Below, in pieces: positions 56,802 through 64,000 of a stretch of 64,000 nucleotides of DNA (position 1 is its first letter; each line of letters opens with the position of its first letter). The translations under genes and the position numbers were made by a program. Under the pieces are notes generated by a model. It saw only the letters and a program-made list of their open reading frames with translations, had not been told where the DNA came from and searched no databases. The stretch lies in assembly GCA_013397935.1 (NCBI GenBank), contig VZRN01001317.1, positions 248,001-312,000 on the forward strand, written 5' to 3'. Source of the stretch: Dasyornis broadbenti (lineage: Eukaryota; Chordata; Aves; Passeriformes; Dasyornithidae).

Positions 56802-57695
56802 CTAGTACGGGAATTGCATGGAATAGCACAGAATTTGTTTCCTCTTTTGTTCTTTCGGGCAACAGTAACACTCAAAGTAACTCCTAAGTTGTTTGTTAAA
56901 GAAATAATAAATTTTTCTTTCTGACAGCTTTCCCCCCTCCAGCTGAAGACCACCAGTGTTCATGCAAGAGAGATTTCTGCGACACCTTGGAGGCAGGACC
57001 AGTAATTCCTCGTGCACATGTTTCAGCACCCTGTGGAGGAAGGGTTGCTCTGTGGGATGATTCGGATGGAGATGGATCATGGCATTGGAGCTGCTCTTGA
57101 TGGTTTGGGATTCCCAGCTCAGCTCTGAGGGAGCTCTCAGAGATCCCTGCTCAGCACAGGCTTCACTTGTTCCAATCCTGCCATGCTCCAGCCATTCCTT
57201 CCCTGTCCTTTTCCAATCCCACACATTCCTTTGGGCTTTTCCACTGACTTTGCATTTACCCCCCACCACCACAATGAGTGTCTGCTCTGCTCTCACTTTA
57301 CAACAGGGTGTAAAGTTTGGAGAATATCCTACTCCAGCTAAATCTGCATAGGATGGGCCATGGGATGACATCACTTCTGTTTGTGCCCCTCTGGGCTGGT
57401 ACCCTCTTGTGGAAGCGGCCCTGGCTCCATGTCCTGGATTAACCCCAGGCCCACACGGCCTCTGGTTCCTTCTTGGTGGATGGGGGAGAGCATTGGAACA
57501 GTAAAAGTGACAGAATGTGTGGCTGAGGAAAACCCTGTATGGAATCATTTTCCTGCTGTTGGTCCACGATGGGGACGGAGACAGTCCAGCCAGGATGGGG
57601 TGAGCGTGTGTTGATGCGAGCGTGGGGAAGGTGGATGAGTTCAGCAGAAAACAGAGGAAATTTGTGGCTTCCAGGGAAATTCCTGCCAGCCTCAT
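56802..57695 (-). other. Long unexplained ORF, 297 codons
   Basis: ATG at 57695 to a stop at 56802, the longest frame outside the two genes and the CYSLTR1 antisense artefact. The frame also extends 13 codons upstream without an ATG. The C-terminal third is Lys/Arg- and Cys-rich (ECYCCPKEQKRK). There is no signal peptide, no membrane segment and no family I recognise. Codon use does not look strongly biased. It may be chance, a decayed coding exon or an orphan gene. Confidence 0.2.
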
Positions 57696-59311
57696 CCCTG
57701 GGGATGAGCCGAGCCGAGGAATGTTGTGACTCAAAGCAAAGCACAGAATTTAACTGGAACCAGCCTGATCCAAACAGGAGCATTTGCACACAAATGAGAG
57801 GCTGAGGTTAAACCATGACAGGAGCAGAAATGAACCCCACAAAGGCCTGTCCCTGGCACAGCACAGGGAGAAACCCAGGAGCTGCGAGCAAGGAGGGCTT
57901 GGAGCAGGCAGGGCCAGAGCTCTGAAGGACAAGAGCCCTGAGGAGTTGAGTGGGGCTGGGAAAATTCAGCCCCTCCCGCACTATTCCTCAGAAGAGCTGA
58001 GAACTTCCAAACTTGTTCAAGGTATTCCCAAAGTTTCAGCTAAGGGCAGCAGTGGGGAATTTCCACCTCAGCTCCTGGGTGAAAGTTGTGTCCCAAAGTG
58101 ATGATTTCCGCACTGGAAATGTGAATTAGTGAAGGAGGAAGCCGGAACACACTGAGATTTGCATTAAACTTCTTAGACTGAGTTCTTCGCCCCAGTTTTA
58201 TGAATCATCACCGCTTCTTTATGCGTTTTTCCTGTAATCTTGATCCATTCTACACCTTAGCAAAAAGGATTGTGCCATCAACCTTGTCCCTGTCTCCCTG
58301 TAAGGAAATCTTTCCTGCCAGCTCTGCAAAAGGGGCTGCTGAAATCCTGTTTTATCACTGGAACTAAGGTTCCCAAGGAATAAACATTCCATTAGTAATG
58401 CTTTATCCCTCATTTGCCCTCATTAAAAGGTAATTTCCTTTTCTACCCTGAAAATTGAGAATAATGACAATAAAACGAGCAAGATGATGATTTCCTTTGC
58501 TGATGAGCTCTTTGCTAAGGTGAAAAGGGGGAACTCATGTTCTTGAGAGAGGGGCAGGGCACACCCAGGTCACACATCCACACCTGAGCCAGCAGGGACA
58601 GGGCTGGCACTCGCCAATTCCTGCTTCTCCAGCATGCAGGATCTGCTGCTTTCCCTTCAGGAACGGCACGGAGAAGGTCAGCTCAGCACTTTTGGGCAGC
58701 CTCCTGCTGCTTTGCTGCCAGTGGAGCTCTGGCCACGGCTGTGGCTTGGCGCCTGTGGGAGCTGTGACAGGTCACTCCTGCCCTCCAGACTCTGCCCTTT
58801 GTTACCCAACCCCTCCTCAGGCCTGCAAACACTTGCCTGCCTCCTCCTTCTCCCTTCTCCAGCCAGAAGAGACAATCATTCAGCTGATTTTTACTTGAAA
58901 AAGGAGCCTCTTGAGCTCTGTGAGGCGAGGGAGAGGCAGAATTGTGGAATTGTGGAGAACTTTAGAGAGGAATCAGAAGGAGATCCTTCATGAGGGGAAA
59001 ACAAGGACATCTTGGGTGAAGATCTGACAGGAACTGTTCTGGTTTCTCAAACAACTCAAGAGAAAGTAAAATCAAGGTCAAGCACGAGGGGAGCAGCCCA
59101 GGCTGTCTGCACCAGAGCTGTCAGTCAGCCCAGGGACCAGGATGGCAGCTGGCACCATCAGGACCAGATAATTGGATAACCACCAAGGAACAGGAGTCAG
59201 GACCAAATTGCAGAGTTACGTGCAAAGAAAATTGTCCTTCCTCAATTTCCTCGAAATCTCCAAGCGTGCTAAAAAAACTTCCCAAAAATGCAAGATATTC
59301 AGATGGTGTCA

Positions 59312-59500
59312 TTTCCCTGGGCCTGGAGGAGCTGTGGCTGCCCCTGGATCCCTGGAAATGTCCAAGGCCAGGTTGGATGGGGCTGGGAGCAACCTGGGAT
59401 AGGGGAAGGTGTCGCTGCCCATGGCAGGGGCTGGGGTGAGATGAGCTTTAAAATCCCTTCCAACCCAAACCAGTCTGGGATTCCATGATCCTATGGTGGT
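59312..59500 (+). mobile_element. CR1 3'-end fragment
   Basis: CAAGGCCAGGTTGGATGGGG, GCCCATGGCAGGGGCTGG, CCCTTCCAACCCAAACC and a terminal GGGATTCCATGATCCTATGG. Confidence 0.92.
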
Positions 59501-60164
59501 ATGAGACGGCAATAGAAGAGTGCTGGAAACCCTCATGGACCAAAAGTGAAGCGCTTCAGACAGAAGAAAACTGAAATTTTCTTATGTATTGCTGAATTTA
59601 AACTAAATTCCGTTGCTGAGGAGAAAAAAGAGGAAGTCCTCAGACGTAAAGGGCACTGTAATCACTACAGGGAGCTGGGTACTTCAAACAAAGGTGTAGC
59701 CCAAAACAAACAGGTTATGGAAAAACACTGGGAATCAGCTCCCAGCAAACAGAAATTAATTGGGAAACCTGTGTTTGTTCTGTTTGTGGAGACCCCGGGG
59801 AGTTCAAAGAGGAGCCAGCAGTCACAGGGAGGTGAAGATGAACTGATTAAATGAGAGAGCTGATTAAAGATTCCAGCACCTTCCCCATGGCCAGTGAAAC
59901 TGGGCACAGCCAGGGCCAGATCCCCCACCTCAGCCTCCTGCATACCCAAAAAAGGAGTTTCCTGCTGCTTTCACAGCGTGGGTACCGGGGGGAAGCTATG
60001 ACCGAAAGGGTGGTGCCCTGGGAGATGATGGGTTCATCTTATCTGTCCACAAGTCGTTGTGAAATTTTGAGCTGCTGAGAAAAGTGTGGAGAGTTTGCAG
60101 AATTTGTGCTCTTGCAGCTGCTGGCTCTGTTGTATCATCATGGCAGGCAAGAAAAATAAGCAAA

Positions 60165-60245
60165 TACAACAAAAGTTGTGAAATAGAAGTTGTAAAATAG
60201 AATAGAAGTTGTAAAAGATAATAGAAGTTGTGAAGTATAACAGAG
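60165..60245. repeat. Degenerate AT-rich tandem repeat
   Basis: Four to five imperfect units of AATAGAAGTTGTAAA with 15-20 bp spacing. Confidence 0.7.
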
Positions 60246-63200
60246 GTTTTAAACCGCAAAACTGCTATGGAGAGCCCTGGCAAAACTCACTCCTTGAAAT
60301 CAAATACAAACATGAATATTTATACATTAAATCCAAGCACAAATTCTATTAATTGCCACCCAGCCGGATCCCTATTTCCAAGGATTTCCTCTGGCTTTGA
60401 CAGATGTCCCTCCCAGTGGTGGGGAGGAGAGCACGGGCTGCCTTCCCTGCACCGTGCTCAGTGGGAACAGCAGTGCCAGAGCTTTGCAGCACCTGGAGTT
60501 TCAGCTGCTTCATCCTTCCACAGCTCTCCGTGGCTTCAGGAAGCGCTGAGGGGAATGGCAGGGCTGGTGTGGGACAGGCAGTGAACCCTCCTGGCTGATC
60601 AGAAACCAAGGCAGCGCCACTGCCTTTCACCCCCTGTTTCCATGTCCTGGCTGCAGGCATGGCATCGGCGCCCACAAGCCCGGGAGTGGTGGGAGGTGTT
60701 CCTGTGGTTGCGGATGGATCCGTTTGCTGGCCTCCACCGTGGCTGTGGGATTCTCCTCTGCTCCTCACCGATAGCTCGTGAGGAAAACTGAGGGAAGAAC
60801 TTGGCTCCAACCCCACGGCCCTCCCGGAGAACAATGAGGAGCGGGAGCGCAACGTCAGCGGCACCAAACCTGAGTATCCCAGGCAACGCCAACACAAACA
60901 CGCCCGAGATAGCCCAGCCCAGCCCTGCCAGGGTTATCCTTTCTTTGCTCAGAGGTTTTTCCTCATGGATAACCTGGGCTGGCTCGCACGGCACCCAGAC
61001 AGGTCCGGGATCGCTCCCTGTAATCTGCTGCAGCTCCAGCCTGTGTTGGAGGAAATGTCTGGGACTCCTTTTCCACGCAGGCCATCAGTTTTTCCAGACA
61101 GCTGAAAGGTAATGGGTACCACGATCTGAGTGAGTAATCCTTGTGAAACCAGCTCTGGGGAAGTTGCCCAGCAAAACAAATCCCGCGGGCCCGGCTCTGA
61201 CGTGGAGCCGAACACGGGGTGCTGTGTATAAAATCCAGGAATCAGTCCAAGGGAAACGACACATTTCAGCTCTGCTGAGACACCATTCAGAGTGCAGGGA
61301 TGCAGAAAACTATCCCTGGCTGCTTCTTCCAGCAAATGTAAGTATTTTTCCTTTTCGACTAAGGAATAGCCCTTCATTACAGTCGGGATATTCAGTGCTA
61401 ATCTGCCTTTCTAATTTGTTCTCCTCTTCTCTATGTTCTTTGACACCATTCCAGGAGGAATTTTGAAAGGAATTACTTGTTTAAAAACAGGAGGTATTTT
61501 TGGGTATCCCTCAGACTACAACAGAGTACTGATGACAAATGAGAAGTTATTATTAACTGGAATTTGGGAAGTGTGTCAGGAGAGATTTCTGTGCAGATAA
61601 AAAAATAGCGCTCTGAAAATGCCGAGTGTTGGTTCAGGAAACTTCCTGTGAGCTTGAACTGAGATTTCATCTGACCAAAAACTGTCCAAGTGTCCCTGTC
61701 CATGTGCAGGAATCCTCCTGTGGGTGACCTGAACCACAGAGCACAAGAGCTGCTTTCAAAACTGTAAATAAATGGATGAAGCGCAGGTTTCCTCCTTCAC
61801 CGAGTGTGGCGGTTCTGGAAACATTCAGGAAACAGCTCGCTATTCCTGGTGTGATCCCTCCTGCCCAGGTGCAGGCACAGGGAAGGCTTTGCTCTCCCCT
61901 CACCAAATCTCTTTGTGGGCTGGTGGGATTTCCCAGCTGGAGGGAAGCTGTGGATGGAGATCCCAGCAGTGGGAGCTCAGGTGAGCCACACAGGAGGAGC
62001 CTGCAGCCCCCACCTGTGCTCTCTTCACACACCTGTTCTTCACCCAAAATTACCTTTCTCTTGCCTGTGTAGAGGCTGTGTCTGACCAGTGACATGCCCA
62101 GGGCGCTCTCTAGCACTGACCTGGCTACAGGAGCAGGGACTGTACCCTCACAGCATCCTCGCGGGGTGGGCAGCATTCCCTGCCTCCTCCTTGTCCCCAT
62201 GGAGGGTGTGCACTGGCAGTGCCACAGCTCTGCCAGGGGCCACTGGAACTCTCCATGAATGGAGCTCCAGCACCCGGGAACATCTCCCAGCTCTGCTTCA
62301 TTCTCGAGAGCAGATGTGTCCCAACAGCACTTGGAGCAAGCGTCAGGAACTGGGATGGCTCTTCCCTATCAAACACGTGCAAGTGCCTGTGTGGTGACTG
62401 GGGCCGTTCCTGATCCCTGCCCCCTGGCCCTGCGTGTCACCTGCTTTCTCACACCGTGCCCAGATTCCTTTGAAGGCACGAGGACAATCCTATCCGGCTG
62501 GGTGGGACACCCACAGGAGATAAGCATCTCAATCCCCTGAGGCGAAGGAGGAAATCAAACCTTGCTCTGCTGCATTCTGGATGCCAGTTTTAACCCCTAA
62601 ATTACAGTGTGGAAGAGGTGGAGGGAGCAGGAGGGAGCCCTGACAGCGAACCTGCCTCCAGGGGCAGCCATGGAATGAAGGGATGGACACCTCTGGTTGT
62701 CATCAACAGAAAGGGGGAAGGCATCTTCCAGCCAGAAACTCCAGTTCCTTTCCGAGAAAAGACGTGGTGTTCCGAAAAATGCTGGCAGCATTATGGAAAA
62801 TGCTGAAGTTTCAAGAACAGAGGATGTGAGAAACACTCTGAGCTCCTCAGGGTCTGGCCCCGAGCACCTCCTCTGGCTTCTCTGGCTGCTCCTCATTCCT
62901 AACACTCCTCCTTGGACTCATCACCAAACCCTGGTGTCAGGCAGGACCCAAAGTCCAGAAGCTCGGAGTTAAAAAGCTCCACATGGACAAGATCTACTGT
63001 AAATCCAGCCCTTGGGGGTCATATAACAAGCAAAGATCTTTATCAAGGCATATAATTTATCTCCTCAAAAATATAATTAATGAAAACGGGCACAGGAAAA
63101 GATTGCAAGAAAAAAAATAACAACAGAACATTCTTAACGTACCTTTCCAAAGGACATAACAAGATAAATCAGGATTCAGCTGCATTTGCCACGGCTTGGT

Positions 63201-63315
63201 TCTCCTCCGCTCAGAGCTGGGGACTTGTACGAGCTCCTCATTGTGGATTCAGGGCTCAATCTATTGTGTCTGAATTTCTTTGGTTCTCTATATCAAAACA
63301 AAGGGTCAAACCAAT

Positions 63316-63366
63316 CATGGAGTCATTAAGGTTGGAAAAGACCTCTGAGATCATTTGCTTTTGCCA
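63316..63366 (-). mobile_element. CR1 terminal remnant
   Basis: ATGGAGTCATTAAGGTTGG and AAAGACCTCTGAGATCAT; about 50 bp. Confidence 0.75.
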
Positions 63367-64000
63367 CTAAACGCGGAATAATTTTTCCACTTAATTACTG
63401 TGGGAGATGAGGGTAGGATGAGCTGACTCAGCTGAAATACAGGGAGAAATTTTTCCTACTTCTTGCCCAAACTATTCCATCAGCAGGCTGGATCAGATAC
63501 TTAAAAGACAAAGGAGAACAGGCACATGTGAATCTCAGATGAGTCAGGCTGGTACCAGTCAAGTCTCTACAAGCATTGGGAATCCCAGTCTCAAAAAGCT
63601 GGCTCGGTACCTTTCATGGGAATCACCCAGGATTATCATTTCCCCATCATTCCAGCAAAATTAAAACCAGGTAATGACTAAAGCAACCACCCAGACCTGC
63701 TGGGTAATGCACCAGAGAAGCTCTGTAACACCAGCTCCGAGGCGCTCACATTGGGAATTGTGGGAATTGGAGAGAATTGCTCAATAGGAGAGAAATGGAA
63801 TTGTTACACTCGGCTCAATCTCTGAGGCTCAGCCTCCTTGGAACTTCTTCAGTGACACCTCTTTTGAGCTGTTGGCCTCAAAACTGATCACACGCCTCAG
63901 TCAAGGCCTAAATTCTGCTGAGTTCTTTCTTGCAGTTCATGAAAACCACAAAATGTGAGATCTCTGCAGAGCCCCACCTGACACATCATTCCTCAAATTC

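Larger units (their letters stand above)
47650..64000. other. Right flank, no supported gene
   Basis: Sixteen kb with six CR1 fragments and several simple repeats. I found no exon with a recognisable domain. A 297-codon ATG frame on the minus strand (57695-56802) and a hydrophobic minus-strand frame near 60.6-61.0 kb are the only stretches that stand out, and neither shows homology I can name. Confidence 0.6.

Overview
The window looks like a piece of a bird chromosome, most likely a songbird. It is AT-leaning single-copy DNA with many short, 5'-truncated CR1 (chicken repeat 1) fragments, two GC-rich promoter islands, and two intron-bearing or spliced genes read leftward. The neighbouring pair, an FNDC3-family gene followed by a cysteinyl leukotriene receptor 1 gene, matches what I recall of the vertebrate Xq21-type segment (Fndc3c1 next to Cysltr1 in mouse; chicken chromosome 4, passerine 4A). 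The species is inference; no marker in the window fixes it.

Left part (1-28.3 kb): the 5' half of an FNDC3-family gene on the minus strand, which I assign to FNDC3C1. Twelve coding exons chain without a phase break from the start codon at 12024 down to 187. They encode the first 484 residues: a proline-rich N-terminal region, a basic linker, two complete fibronectin type III (FN3) domains and the beginning of a third. The rest of the gene lies off the left edge. A long first intron holds CR1 fragments and an ancient MIR-type SINE. It leads to a CpG island at about 26.9-28.3 kb that probably holds the promoter; a 129-base assembly gap sits in the island, so exon 1 cannot be placed.

Middle (28.5-47.6 kb): about 14.6 kb with no recognisable gene, then CYSLTR1 on the minus strand. 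Its 345-codon open reading frame is uninterrupted and complete (44054-45091), with a splice acceptor just upstream, a small untranslated first exon and GC-box promoter near 47.5 kb, and a cluster of poly(A) signals near 43.2 kb.

Right part (47.6-64 kb): no gene I can support. It has CR1 fragments, low-complexity tracts, a three-copy 51-bp tandem repeat carrying a STAT6-like motif, and one unusually long unexplained reading frame (56802-57695).

The two genes have no shared biochemical pathway that I can see; their adjacency is shared synteny. I found no CRISPR array, no tRNA or rRNA, no intact transposon and no clearly new multi-gene system. The best leads are a GC-AG intron and an overlapping upstream ORF at the FNDC3C1 start, the MIR fossil, the triplicated STAT-like element upstream of CYSLTR1, and the long orphan ORF.
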